Part shown: piece after piece, positions 1-7,819 of the stretch | Layout of the letters: every line of letters starts with the position of its first letter | Numbering within the stretch: the first letter of the stretch is position 1 | Origin: an uncultured Clostridia bacterium | GTDB lineage: Bacteria; Bacillota; Clostridia; Christensenellales; Aristaeellaceae | Assembly: GCA_934663625.1 (NCBI GenBank) | Contig: CAKUKP010000019.1 | Span: forward strand, 1 to 37,094 | Length of the DNA stretch: 37,094 bases | Reading direction: 5' to 3' | Position numbers and translations under genes: made by a program | The notes under the pieces: model-generated | What the model saw: only the letters and a program-made list of their open reading frames with translations | Database searches by the model: none | Told to the model about the DNA's origin: nothing

Positions 1-115
1 GGTGAAGGCGAAGAAGATCGTCGTCTATAAGTACAAGGCCAAGAAGAACGAGCGCAAAAAGCAGGGTCATCGTCAGCCCTACACCAAGGTTGAAATCACC
101 GCTATCAACGGCTGA
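1..115 (+). CDS. rplU: 50S ribosomal protein L21, C-terminal part
   Basis: This is the 3' end of a gene that begins upstream of the window; the reading frame starts at base 2 and 37 residues are visible. The sequence KYKAKKNERKKQGHRQPYTK followed by VEITAING is the typical L21 C-terminus, with the conserved GHRQPYT segment that contacts 23S rRNA. The TGA stop (113-115) overlaps the ATG of the next gene in a TGATG arrangement, so the two are translationally coupled. The order L21, Prp, L27 is the classical Firmicute arrangement, which supports the call. Confidence 0.95.
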   Translation, partial: VKAKKIVVYKYKAKKNERKKQGHRQPYTKVEITAING

Positions 116-468
116 TGAAAACCTTTGGCACGACCGTTACATTCTATAAACGGTCCGACGGCGCTCTGATCGGCTATTCTTCCAGCGGACACACAGGTTA
201 TGCCGAAGCGGGCAGCGATATCGTCTGCGCGGCGATTTCAGCGCTGACGCAAAGCACGCTGAACGGATTGAAAAACATCCTGAAAGCGCCCGTGATGTTC
301 GATGTTGATGAAGATGGAGCGTTCATTGAAGTCAGCTTGACGCCCGAAGCCGAAGAAGCCGCGATCCGGCAGGCACAGCTTCTGCTGCTCACGCTTCAGG
401 AAGGTCTTCAGGCAATCCAGAGGGAATACCCTCACAATCTTCGGATTATCTTCAAGGAACGGAGGTAA
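115..468 (+). CDS. prp: Ribosomal-processing cysteine protease Prp
   Basis: Prp removes the N-terminal extension of ribosomal protein L27 so that the mature protein can reach the peptidyl-transferase centre. The 117-residue length fits the family. The catalytic pair is visible in SSGHTGYAEAGSDIVCAAIS, with His26 and Cys38 twelve residues apart, as known for the Staphylococcus aureus enzyme. The start overlaps the rplU stop and the gene ends five bases before rpmA, so protease and substrate are made together. The rpmA product carries a matching cleavage motif. The older family name is YsxB/DUF464. Confidence 0.95.
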   Translation: MKTFGTTVTFYKRSDGALIGYSSSGHTGYAEAGSDIVCAAISALTQSTLNGLKNILKAPVMFDVDEDGAFIEVSLTPEAEEAAIRQAQLLLLTLQEGLQAIQREYPHNLRIIFKERR

Positions 469-473
469 AGCAA

Positions 474-770
474 ATGTTCAGAATGAATCTTCAGCTCTTC
501 GCTCATAAGAAGGGAATGGGTTCTTCCCGTAACGGCCGCGACAGCCATGCGCAGCGCCTGGGCACCAAGCGCAGCGATGGTCAGTTCGTTCTGGCGGGAA
601 ACATTCTCGTTCGCCAGCGCGGAACGAAAATCCATCCGGGCCACAATGTAGGCATCGGTGATGATGATACCCTGTACGCAAAGATCGATGGTATCGTGAA
701 GTTCGAACGTCTGGGCAAGACCCGCAAGCAGGTCAGCATCTATCCCAAGACGGAAGCCGCAGCGGAATAA
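474..770 (+). CDS. rpmA: 50S ribosomal protein L27 with cleavable N-terminal extension
   Basis: L27 is a large-subunit protein whose N-terminus reaches the peptidyl-transferase centre. The 98-residue product has the conserved core KKGMGSSRNGRDSHAQRLG, then GNILVRQRGTKIHPG. It begins MFRMNLQLFA followed by HKKG, which closely matches the Firmicute extension cut by Prp between Phe9 and Ala10. A GGAGG ribosome site lies at the end of prp. The gene is followed by a rho-independent terminator, closing the rplU-prp-rpmA operon. Confidence 0.97.
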   Translation: MFRMNLQLFAHKKGMGSSRNGRDSHAQRLGTKRSDGQFVLAGNILVRQRGTKIHPGHNVGIGDDDTLYAKIDGIVKFERLGKTRKQVSIYPKTEAAAE

Positions 771-784
771 GCGAAAGACCATAA

Positions 785-822
785 AAAGCATCGGAAACGT
801 ATCGTTTCCGGTGCTTTTTTTC
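785..822 (+). terminator. Rho-independent terminator after rpmA
   Basis: AAGCATCGGAAACG pairs with CGTTTCCGGTGCTT (one G-T pair) across a TAT loop and runs into TTTTTTT. It ends the ribosomal protein operon just before the mnmA promoter. Confidence 0.9.
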
Positions 823-834
823 TATGGAGCGCGC

Positions 835-863
835 TTGACAATGCAAAACTCTGCAGCTATAAT
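835..863 (+). promoter_or_regulatory. Consensus sigma-A promoter of mnmA
   Basis: TTGACA (835-840) and TATAAT (858-863) are separated by exactly 17 bp, a perfect vegetative promoter. The GTG start of mnmA is 40 bp downstream of the -10 element. Confidence 0.92.
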
Positions 864-890
864 CATTCCTATCAACACAATAGGAATGAT
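862..890. repeat. Perfect 11-bp inverted repeat at the mnmA transcription start
   Basis: ATCATTCCTAT (862-872) and ATAGGAATGAT (880-890) are perfect inverted copies with a 7-base loop. The left arm begins inside the -10 box and the right arm abuts the ribosome site. It could be a repressor operator or a 5' hairpin in the messenger. AGGAAT recurs immediately downstream at 891-896. Confidence 0.75.
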
Positions 891-902
891 AGGAATAAAA
901 CG

Positions 903-1970
903 GTGAAAAGAGCGCTGATTGCAATGAGCGGGGGTGTGGATTCCTCGCTGGCGGCGAAGCTGATGCAGGATGATGGATATGAATGCATCGGCTGTACGAT
1001 GCGGCTGTTTCATAATGAGGATGCGGGGCTGGAACGATCGCGCACCTGCTGTTCGCTGGAGGATGTGGAGGATGCGCGCAGCGTCGCCTATGAACTCGGC
1101 ATGCGATTCTACGTGTTCAATTTCACGGATGATTTTCGAAATACGGTGATTCGCAGATTCGTGGAAAGCTATCAGAACGGGATTACGCCGAATCCCTGCA
1201 TCGATTGCAACCGCTATATGAAGTTCGGCAAGCTGTTTGATCGGGCGAAGATTCTGGATTGCGATTGTGTGGTCACCGGCCATTATGCCAGAATCGAGGA
1301 ACGGGACGGGCGCTATGTGCTGAAAAAGGCGATCGATTCGACCAAGGATCAAAGCTATGTGCTGTATGCCATGACGCAGGATCAGCTGGCGCACACGCGC
1401 TTTCCGCTCGGCGATCTGTGCAAGACGCACGTTCGCGCGCTGGCGGAACAGAACGGCTTCGTCAACGCGGATAAGCCGGACAGCCAGGACATCTGCTTTG
1501 TGCCAAACGGCGATTATGCGCATATCATCGAACTGCAAACCGGCTGCAAGGCCGCGGCGGGCAATTTTATGGATCGATGCGGAAACGTGCTGGGAACGCA
1601 TCGGGGTGTGATTCATTATACGATCGGCCAGCGGAAGGGGCTGGGGATCGCCGCCGGCGAACCGCTGTACGTATGCAGAATCTGCCCGCAGAGCAATACC
1701 GTCGTGCTCGGCAGAAATGAAGATCTGTTCAGCACCGAAGCCGATGCTGCGGATTTTAACTGGATCAGCGGCGAAAGCCCGAAACAGGCGATTCGTTGCA
1801 AGGTGAAAATCCGCTATCGTCAGGCGGAACAGTGGGCGACCGTCACGCCGTGCGGCGAACATGATGTACACATTTCGTTCGATGATCCGCAGCGCGCCGT
1901 AACGCCCGGTCAGGCGGCGGTGCTGTATGACGGGGATATCGTCCTCGGCGGCGGAACGATTCGGGGATAG
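903..1970 (+). CDS. mnmA: tRNA-specific 2-thiouridylase MnmA
   Basis: MnmA uses ATP and persulfide sulfur to thiolate U34 of tRNA(Lys), tRNA(Glu) and tRNA(Gln), working with a cysteine desulfurase. The PP-loop SGGVDS lies at residues 9-14. The two catalytic cysteines are present: Cys102 in NPCIDCNRYMKF and Cys198 in DSQDICFVP. The length (355 residues) is normal for the family. The start is GTG at 903, preceded by AGGAAT, and no better upstream start exists after the promoter. CC at residues 49-50 and Cys99 are extra cysteines seen in clostridial versions. It is transcribed alone from its own promoter. Confidence 0.95.
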   Translation: MKRALIAMSGGVDSSLAAKLMQDDGYECIGCTMRLFHNEDAGLERSRTCCSLEDVEDARSVAYELGMRFYVFNFTDDFRNTVIRRFVESYQNGITPNPCIDCNRYMKFGKLFDRAKILDCDCVVTGHYARIEERDGRYVLKKAIDSTKDQSYVLYAMTQDQLAHTRFPLGDLCKTHVRALAEQNGFVNADKPDSQDICFVPNGDYAHIIELQTGCKAAAGNFMDRCGNVLGTHRGVIHYTIGQRKGLGIAAGEPLYVCRICPQSNTVVLGRNEDLFSTEADAADFNWISGESPKQAIRCKVKIRYRQAEQWATVTPCGEHDVHISFDDPQRAVTPGQAAVLYDGDIVLGGGTIRG

Positions 1971-1985
1971 GAAAGCAAAAAAACT

Positions 1986-2213
1986 GGCCACCTCTGACGA
2001 GTGGGCTGTCAGCGAAGCTGACTGGGGGAGAGATAACGTAACTCGCGAATTTTTGTGGATTCTGCGATAGGGGTTCTCTCCCTCAGACATCGGCAAATGC
2101 CGATGCCAGCTCCCTCGTCAGAGGGAGCCAAAAAGCGCGGATCCATGTTTTTCTCATCAGAGGGCGCCAAAAAAGCACGAATCCCTGCCTTTCTCATCAG
2201 AGGAAAGCAGGGG
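1986..2213. repeat. MITE-like intergenic repeat with an imperfect 40-bp tandem tail
   Basis: The left arm (1986-2033) and right arm (about 2077-2129) are imperfect inverted copies, each holding two hairpins. Examples are GTCAGC/GCTGAC at 2008-2022, CATCGGCA/TGCCGATG at 2088-2105 and GCTCCCTC/GAGGGAGC at 2109-2128. The motif CTCRTCAGAGG then recurs at 2114, 2153 and 2193, giving two units of 39 and 40 bp plus a partial third. Similar GAGGGAGC/TGACGAG-type elements are, from memory, dispersed in gut Clostridia. No coding content is evident. It separates the convergent mnmA and sortase genes. Confidence 0.65.
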
Positions 2214-2258
2214 TTTGATGTTGATCGGCGTACTTTTGGAGAAAACCGCTGATTTGCG

Positions 2259-3509
2259 TTATTTTCGTTTTGCATACCGCGATAATTCGTTCATTTGAAT
2301 CTCGGTTTCATCATCGCGCACGGCGCGCAGCGCCACCATGAACCGGCCGCTGTTGTGCGTATATTCGCAGGTGACCAGCAGCAGGATCGAATCGCCGTAG
2401 CGCACGTCCACCTCCATATCATAGATGGAAAGCGCCTGAAGCCTGCGCACGTAGGCGTCGAATTCATCCGGTTCGAACAGAAACTTACGGATATTGATAT
2501 AGCTGTCGCTGTCCGGCTCCATGGATGCGGTCAGCACCGCAAAGGGCACGTAGGCGCGGTTCTGATAGATCGTATCGAAGTATACCGTGCCGTGGGTCTT
2601 CAGAAAATCCATATCGGCGTACTGGGTCAGCGGACGGAACATCGTGCCGTTCTTCATGTTGTGACCGTACACGATCAGATTCATATCCTCCGGAACCAGC
2701 AGGTTCGATCCATCCAGAAACAGTGTTCCGCCGTTGCTGTCCTTGCCGTCAAAATTGTGATTCAGATAATAATCGTTGTCGTTTTTGCGCTGCACCACGG
2801 GCAGAGAAATTTCCTCGCCGATGCGGATGTAGCCGACCGTTTCAGGGTTGCGGGCGAGCAGCGCCTGAAAGGATTCCTGTACGGGCGGCGGCGTTTCCAG
2901 CGCGTATACCAGCGTATCCGCGTCCGCCGTAGCGCGCGGCGTGGGGCTGGGCGTGGGCACGGGGGTCGGGGTTGGCGCGGGGGTCGGCGAAGGCGTGGAA
3001 ATCGCCGTCGGTTCTGCCGCTGCGATCGGTTCATCCTCCGCCTGCTGGAAGATCGGATCATCCATCGCCACGGCGAATGTGGGCGTATCCATGGGGGAAA
3101 GCTGCGTTGCCTCCGGCGACCAGCGCGCGTCCTCCTGCGTGTGAATTTGCAGAATCACCTGCGGCGCCGCGGTCGGTTCGATCGTCGGCGTCGGCACGAT
3201 CGTCGGCGCTTCGGTGGGCGCGGGGGTCGGCGTCGGCGCGATCGTCGGCGCGGCGGTGGGGATGATCGTCGGTTCGGGCGTTGCGTACAGCGCCTGATAT
3301 TCGCGGTTTTCCGCTTCGATCCTGCGGCGGTTTGTCGTGTTCCAGCAGATGTAGCCGATGCAGTACAGCATCACGGGGATGCAGATCGTTAAGGTGATCA
3401 GCCGTTGGGCGCGGCTGCGCTGATGCACATTGGAACTGCGCAGCTGCTTCGGTATTTTTTTGTACCGGCGCAGCAGTCTGTGGAAAAATCCCGCTTTGCG
3501 GCGTGCCAT
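2259..3509 (-). CDS. srtB: Class B sortase with long Pro/Thr-rich linker
   Basis: This is a membrane-anchored cysteine transpeptidase expected to attach surface proteins to peptidoglycan or link pilin-like subunits. Residues 1-37 are basic and cytoplasmic, and residues 38-57 form a membrane anchor. A linker rich in PTPAP and PTPTP repeats runs from about 77 to 205, and the catalytic domain fills about 210-416. The catalytic residues are visible: His283 in VYGHNMKNGTMF, Cys381 in LLLVTCEY and Arg389 in SGRFMVAL. The VVQRKNDNDYYLNHNFDG and GGTLFLD segments are characteristic of class B. At 416 residues it is much longer than usual SrtB (about 230-250) because of the linker. No sorting-signal substrate is encoded nearby. 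Confidence 0.88.
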   Translation of the reverse strand: MARRKAGFFHRLLRRYKKIPKQLRSSNVHQRSRAQRLITLTICIPVMLYCIGYICWNTTNRRRIEAENREYQALYATPEPTIIPTAAPTIAPTPTPAPTEAPTIVPTPTIEPTAAPQVILQIHTQEDARWSPEATQLSPMDTPTFAVAMDDPIFQQAEDEPIAAAEPTAISTPSPTPAPTPTPVPTPSPTPRATADADTLVYALETPPPVQESFQALLARNPETVGYIRIGEEISLPVVQRKNDNDYYLNHNFDGKDSNGGTLFLDGSNLLVPEDMNLIVYGHNMKNGTMFRPLTQYADMDFLKTHGTVYFDTIYQNRAYVPFAVLTASMEPDSDSYINIRKFLFEPDEFDAYVRRLQALSIYDMEVDVRYGDSILLLVTCEYTHNSGRFMVALRAVRDDETEIQMNELSRYAKRK

Positions 3510-3544
3510 GCCCGATCACCTCGCTTTTTTCATCGTTCCATACC

Positions 3545-3573
3545 ATTATATAGCCTTTCGCCGCCGATTGCAA
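3545..3573 (-). promoter_or_regulatory. Sigma-A type promoter of the sortase gene
   Basis: On the minus strand TTGCAA (3573-3568) and TATAAT (3550-3545) are separated by 17 bp. They sit about 35 bp upstream of the sortase start, which has a GAGGTGA ribosome site. Confidence 0.75.
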
Positions 3574-3649
3574 GATGCAGGTAATTCCATGAATACCGCC
3601 GCCCGCGATCTCATAAGGTTTTCGTGAAGAAGCATTGGGAGGCGGTTCC

Positions 3650-5128
3650 ATGGATCAGTATGCACTTTATCGGGACATAGCGGGCCGATGCGATGGCGAT
3701 ATTTACATCGGCGTCGTCGGTCCTGTGCGAACGGGCAAATCTAGCTTCATTCGGCGGTTCATGGAGCTTATGGTTCTGCCCGGCATTGAAAGCGGCGGCA
3801 ATCTGGATCGAATGCGGGATGAACTGCCACAGAGCGGGGACGGGCGCATGGTGATGACGAATCAGATTCGCTTTGTGCCGAACGAGGCGGTTGCGCTCAC
3901 GCTGCCCGATTCCGGCAGCGCGCGCGTGCGGCTGGTGGACTGCGTGGGCTATATGGTGGACGGCGCGCTGGGCGCGGATGAAAACGGCGAAGCGCGGATG
4001 GTGTCCGCGCCGTGGTCGGATCGACCGATTCCCTTTGATGAAGCGGCGGAAACCGGCACGCGCCGCGTAATCGAGGATCATTCCACGATCGGCGTGGTGG
4101 TGACCACGGACGGAAGCATACTGGATCTGCCGCGCGATGCGTATGCGCGCGCCGAGGCGCGCACGATTGCGGAACTGAAGCAGCTGGGCAAGCCGTTTGC
4201 GGTGCTGCTCAATTCCACGCATCCGCAGGCGGGTTCTACCATCGATCTGCGCGATGAATTGCAGCGCCGGTACGATGTGCCCGTGATGGCGGCGGACGTT
4301 GCGCATATGCGCGCGGAGGATATGCAGAGCCTGCTTTCGGATATCTTAATGGAATTCCCGCTGCGCGAGCTTCGTATCGAAGCGCCGGGCTGGGTCGCCG
4401 GACTGGATGCGGATCACTGGCTGGGCGGATCGGTGCTGGAATCGATCCGAACGGCGGCAAAATCCATACATCATATGCGCGACGGCGCAGCGGCGGTACA
4501 GGCGATGCGCGATAACGAATATGTGGAAAGCGCGCAGCAGGATCAGCTGAACATGAACGATGGCAGCGCCGATCTGCGCGTTCATATGAAGGAAGGGCTG
4601 TTCTACAGGATTCTGGGCGAGGCGTGTGGATGCGAGATCGACGGCGAGGAGCATCTGTTCGATCTGATGAAGCGCATGGCGGCGGACGAGCGGGCCTACG
4701 CGCGCATTGCGCCCGCGCTGCAGAGCGCGGAGAGCACGGGCTACGGCGTTGTGCTGCCGGAGGTGGAGGAGATGGAACTGAATCCGCCGGAGCTGGCGCG
4801 CGACGGCGGGCATTACGGCGTGCGCCTGCACGCGTCCGCGCCCTCGATTCACATGGTGCGCGTATCGCTGCAAACCGATGTTTCGCCGATCGTGGGCACG
4901 GAAAAGCAATCCGGCGATCTGCTGGAAAGCCTGATCGCCGCCTATCGCAAGGATCCCGCGGAGCTTTGGAATACCGAAGTATTCGGAAAGCCCCTGCGCG
5001 ATCTGGTGCGCGATGAAATGGGTGCGAAGCTTCTGCATCTGAGCGACGATGTGCGCGAAAAGCTCGGTCAGTCGCTGGGCAAGATCATCAACGAGGGCAG
5101 CGGCGGAATGCTGTGCATACTGCTGTAA
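3650..5128 (+). CDS. spoIVA: Stage IV sporulation protein A (spore-coat ATPase)
   Basis: SpoIVA is the mother-cell ATPase that polymerises on the forespore surface as the basement layer for the coat and is also needed for cortex formation. The ATG at 3650 was chosen over an in-frame TTG at 3635 because GGGAGG (3637-3642) lies seven bases before it. This gives 492 residues, the length of the Bacillus subtilis protein. The Walker A motif GPVRTGKS is at residues 24-31, within the family signature GDIYIGVVGPVRTGKSSFIR. The C-terminus ends INEGSGGMLCILL, a conserved tail. It is divergent from the sortase gene. No confident sporulation promoter was read. Confidence 0.95.
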   Translation: MDQYALYRDIAGRCDGDIYIGVVGPVRTGKSSFIRRFMELMVLPGIESGGNLDRMRDELPQSGDGRMVMTNQIRFVPNEAVALTLPDSGSARVRLVDCVGYMVDGALGADENGEARMVSAPWSDRPIPFDEAAETGTRRVIEDHSTIGVVVTTDGSILDLPRDAYARAEARTIAELKQLGKPFAVLLNSTHPQAGSTIDLRDELQRRYDVPVMAADVAHMRAEDMQSLLSDILMEFPLRELRIEAPGWVAGLDADHWLGGSVLESIRTAAKSIHHMRDGAAAVQAMRDNEYVESAQQDQLNMNDGSADLRVHMKEGLFYRILGEACGCEIDGEEHLFDLMKRMAADERAYARIAPALQSAESTGYGVVLPEVEEMELNPPELARDGGHYGVRLHASAPSIHMVRVSLQTDVSPIVGTEKQSGDLLESLIAAYRKDPAELWNTEVFGKPLRDLVRDEMGAKLLHLSDDVREKLGQSLGKIINEGSGGMLCILL

Positions 5129-5158
5129 AAGCGCTTTGCCCGCCGGCGAAAATTTTTC

Positions 5159-5187
5159 TTGCGCTGGCGCGCGAATTCGTGTATAAT
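5159..5187 (+). promoter_or_regulatory. Promoter of the darA-holB-ricT block
   Basis: TTGCGC (5159-5164) and TATAAT (5182-5187) are 17 bp apart. GGAGGT (5205-5210) precedes the darA ATG by eight bases. The -35 box matches the consensus at only some positions. Confidence 0.72.
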
Positions 5188-5218
5188 AATCTTTACAAAG
5201 GTACGGAGGTGAAAAGGC

Positions 5219-5551
5219 ATGAAACTTATTATCGCAATCGTACAGGACGAAGATGCAACCAGATTGCTGGGCAAGCTGATGGAGGGCGGCTTCGGCGTAA
5301 CGAAGCTGGCGACCACGGGCGGATTCCTCCGATCCGGAAATACCACGCTGCTTACGGGCGTTGACGATGATCGAATGGAGGAAGCCATGCACATCATCGA
5401 AACCACCTGCAAGAGCCGCAAGCAGATGACGCCGGTGCACACGCCGATTACGGGCACGGCGGGCATGTATATTCCCGCCTATCCCATCGAAGTCACCGTT
5501 GGCGGCGCGATCGTATTCGTGCTGGATGTGGAACAGTTTAAAAAGTTCTGA
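5219..5551 (+). CDS. darA: Cyclic di-AMP receptor DarA/PstA (PII-like)
   Basis: This small PII-like trimeric protein binds cyclic di-AMP in Firmicutes (also named YaaQ or PstA). The 110 residues cover the whole family. The conserved N-terminus MKLIIAIVQDEDA, the loop TTGGFLRSGNTTLLTGVDDD and the closing GGAIVFVLDVEQFKKF are all present. In Bacillus the order is tmk-yaaQ-yaaR-holB-ricT. Here the tmk and yaaR genes are missing and darA leads directly into holB, 27 bp downstream. The downstream partner of DarA is not established from this locus. Confidence 0.93.
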   Translation: MKLIIAIVQDEDATRLLGKLMEGGFGVTKLATTGGFLRSGNTTLLTGVDDDRMEEAMHIIETTCKSRKQMTPVHTPITGTAGMYIPAYPIEVTVGGAIVFVLDVEQFKKF

Positions 5552-5578
5552 TGTTGGTTCGTATCGCCGGAGGATGGC

Positions 5579-6532
5579 TTGAAAATCGGTGAATTTGTCG
5601 GGTTGGACGCAAAAATGCAGCAACTGATGCGTTCGGCGCAAGCCGGGCGCATTGTTCATGCCCTTTTGTTCACCGGCCCGCACGGAACGGGCAAAAAAAC
5701 CATGGCGGAGCTGTTTGCGCAGACGGTGCTTTGCACCGGCGACGGCGAACGCCCCTGCGGGGTCTGTTCCGCGTGTAAAAAATGCGAAACGGGCGCGCAT
5801 CTGGATATTCATCGGGTCGCGCCGGAAAAAAACATCATCAAAGTGGATCAGATTCGCGATCTGATCGATACGCTTTCGCTCACCGCGCGCGAGGGCGGCT
5901 ATAAAATCGCGATCATCGATCGCGCGGACTGCATGAACGAAAGCGCCCAGAATGCGCTGCTCAAGACGCTGGAAAATCCCCCCGGCGATGTCTTATTTTT
6001 TCTGCTGACCGATACGCCGGCCGCGCTGCTGAATACGATCGTGTCCCGCTGCCTGCGGGTGCGCTTTTCCTGTCTGTCAATCGAGGATTGCGCGCGCGTG
6101 CTGATTTCGAAGGGCGTCGCGCCGGAGCGCGCGCAGCTGGCGGCGGCGCTGGCGCAGGGCAGCGTGGGGCGCGCGCTGGAGATCGATGCGGATGCGGAAT
6201 ATGCGCCTCTGCGCGCGCAGGTGATCGAAGCCGTGGAGGATCTGCGGACGGATGCGGACGCGCAGCACGCGGCGGGCAGAATCGGCGATGCGAAGGATCG
6301 CCAGAGCGACGTGATGGAGATTCTGGAATTGTGGGCGCGCGATCTGATGCGCGTGCAGAACGGCATGGCGCCGCTGGAAACGGATCGCGCCGCGCAGCTG
6401 AAAAAATCAAGGCTGCTCGGAAGCCATATGCTGCTTTGCGTCATGCGGCTTCGGCGGCAGGCGGCGTCCTACGTATCGTGGATGAGCGCGCTGGAGCGCA
6501 TGTGCTTTGCGCTGCTTGAAAAACATAGTTAA
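5579..6532 (+). CDS. holB: DNA polymerase III, delta' subunit
   Basis: This is the clamp-loader subunit that helps open the beta clamp and load it on DNA. The AAA+ Walker A motif GPHGTGKKT is at residues 33-41. The zinc-binding cysteines are Cys52, Cys60, Cys63 and Cys66, with an extra Cys69. The segments IDRADCMNESAQNALLKTLENPP and the sensor-type NTIVSRC follow. The TTG at 5579 is taken as start because GGAGG (5569-5573) stands five bases before it and the nearby ATG at 5574 hits a stop after two codons. The 317-residue length fits HolB rather than the longer DnaX. It lies between darA and ricT as in other Firmicutes. Confidence 0.92.
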   Translation: MKIGEFVGLDAKMQQLMRSAQAGRIVHALLFTGPHGTGKKTMAELFAQTVLCTGDGERPCGVCSACKKCETGAHLDIHRVAPEKNIIKVDQIRDLIDTLSLTAREGGYKIAIIDRADCMNESAQNALLKTLENPPGDVLFFLLTDTPAALLNTIVSRCLRVRFSCLSIEDCARVLISKGVAPERAQLAAALAQGSVGRALEIDADAEYAPLRAQVIEAVEDLRTDADAQHAAGRIGDAKDRQSDVMEILELWARDLMRVQNGMAPLETDRAAQLKKSRLLGSHMLLCVMRLRRQAASYVSWMSALERMCFALLEKHS

Positions 6533-6562
6533 TTTACATCCAAACAGGAGGATTTACCCATA

Positions 6563-7747
6563 ATGGCAACCGTTATCGGCGTTCGCTTTAAAAAGGCGGG
6601 CAAGGTTTATTATTTCGATCCCGGCGACCTTTGGCCGCGTCCGGGTCAGAACGCGGTGGTGGAAACCGCGCGCGGCATTGAATTTGGCGAAGTGGTCACC
6701 GCGCCGCGCGCCATCAGCGATGATCAGATCGTCGCGCCGCTGAAAAAGGTGATTCGCATCGCCACGGAGGAGGATGAGCAGCGCGCTGCCTTCAACGAAA
6801 AGCGCGAACAGGAGGCCTTCGCCATCTGTCAGGAAAAGGTCGCCCGTCACAAGCTGGAAATGAAGCTGGTCAGCGTGGAATACACGTTCGATAATTCCAA
6901 GATCATCTTCTATTTTACCGCCAACGGCCGCGTGGATTTCCGCGAGCTGGTAAAGGATCTGGCGGGCGTATTCAAGATGCGCATCGAGCTGCGCCAGATC
7001 GGCGTGCGCGATGAAGCGAAGATGCTGGGCGGACTCGGCCCGTGCGGGCGGCATATCTGCTGCGGCGCGTTTCTGGGCGATTTCCAGCCCGTATCGATCA
7101 AGATGGCGAAGGAACAGAATCTTTCACTGAATCCCACGAAGATTTCCGGCCAGTGCGGCAGACTGATGTGCTGCCTGAAGTATGAACAGGACACCTACGA
7201 GCAGACGCTCAAGCGCGTGCCGAAGGTGGGCAAGGATATCGTCACGCCGGATGGAACGGGCGTGATCGTGGAAATCAACGCCATTCGCGAGCGCGTGAAG
7301 GTGCGCATTCGCGTGGGCGAGGATGATTCCTTCGAGGTGCGCGAATACTCGATGGATGATGTGCGCCGCCTGGGGCCGGAGGATCAGCCCGCCGTGCGCG
7401 AAAATCGAAATCAGCCCGACCGCCGCCAGAACAGAAAGGCGGCGGAGGCCGAAGCCGCCGAACGTTCGGAGGATCAGGAAACGGAAGAAGAACCCAAGCG
7501 CAAGCGCTATCCGCATCAGAAAGCGCCCAAGAATCTGTCCACGGATCAGTTCCTGGAAAAGCTGAAGGACGCGCGGGGCGAGGAGGGGGATTCCGCCGCG
7601 CCGAAGGAGCATAAGCGCCCGCGCCGCAGAAACGGCCGCGGCCATCGCGGCGAAAATGCGCAGGGCGCTGAAGCGCCCGCGAATGCACCTTCCGATCCGG
7701 CGGGCGATGCGCCCGTGCGTGCGGATTCCGCGCCGGAGAACGAATAG
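6563..7747 (+). CDS. ricT: Y-complex/PSP1-domain protein RicT with charged C-terminal tail
   Basis: RicT (YaaT) belongs to the RicA-RicF-RicT complex, which in Bacillus carries [4Fe-4S] clusters, affects RNase Y-dependent mRNA processing and promotes sporulation and competence. The N-terminal half matches RicT, including MATVIGVRFKKAGKVYYFDPG. The cysteine-rich core GGLGPCGRHICCGAF and ISGQCGRLMCCLKYE holds the likely cluster ligands. The 394 residues exceed the roughly 275 of Bacillus RicT. The extra 110 residues (about 285-394) are low-complexity, first acidic, then basic (KEHKRPRRRNGRGHRG), then Ala/Pro-rich. AGGAGG (6545-6550) precedes the ATG. Confidence 0.92.
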   Translation: MATVIGVRFKKAGKVYYFDPGDLWPRPGQNAVVETARGIEFGEVVTAPRAISDDQIVAPLKKVIRIATEEDEQRAAFNEKREQEAFAICQEKVARHKLEMKLVSVEYTFDNSKIIFYFTANGRVDFRELVKDLAGVFKMRIELRQIGVRDEAKMLGGLGPCGRHICCGAFLGDFQPVSIKMAKEQNLSLNPTKISGQCGRLMCCLKYEQDTYEQTLKRVPKVGKDIVTPDGTGVIVEINAIRERVKVRIRVGEDDSFEVREYSMDDVRRLGPEDQPAVRENRNQPDRRQNRKAAEAEAAERSEDQETEEEPKRKRYPHQKAPKNLSTDQFLEKLKDARGEEGDSAAPKEHKRPRRRNGRGHRGENAQGAEAPANAPSDPAGDAPVRADSAPENE

Positions 7748-7819
7748 AAACGCGCGCGTTCCATCGGATTGTGAAACGTATTTCTGTTAAAAATTTGGTG
7801 GAAAAAATCGCAAAAAGGC

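Noticed and set aside
2941..3270. Short repeats in the sortase region that look like a CRISPR or satellite
   Set aside because: They are codon-level repeats of the Pro/Thr linker in frame with the sortase, not spaced identical units.
3530..3560. A possible sigma-E type -10 (CATACCAT) upstream of spoIVA
   Set aside because: The matching -35 could not be seen, and the site overlaps the sortase promoter and lies about 100 bp from the start. Not reported as a promoter.
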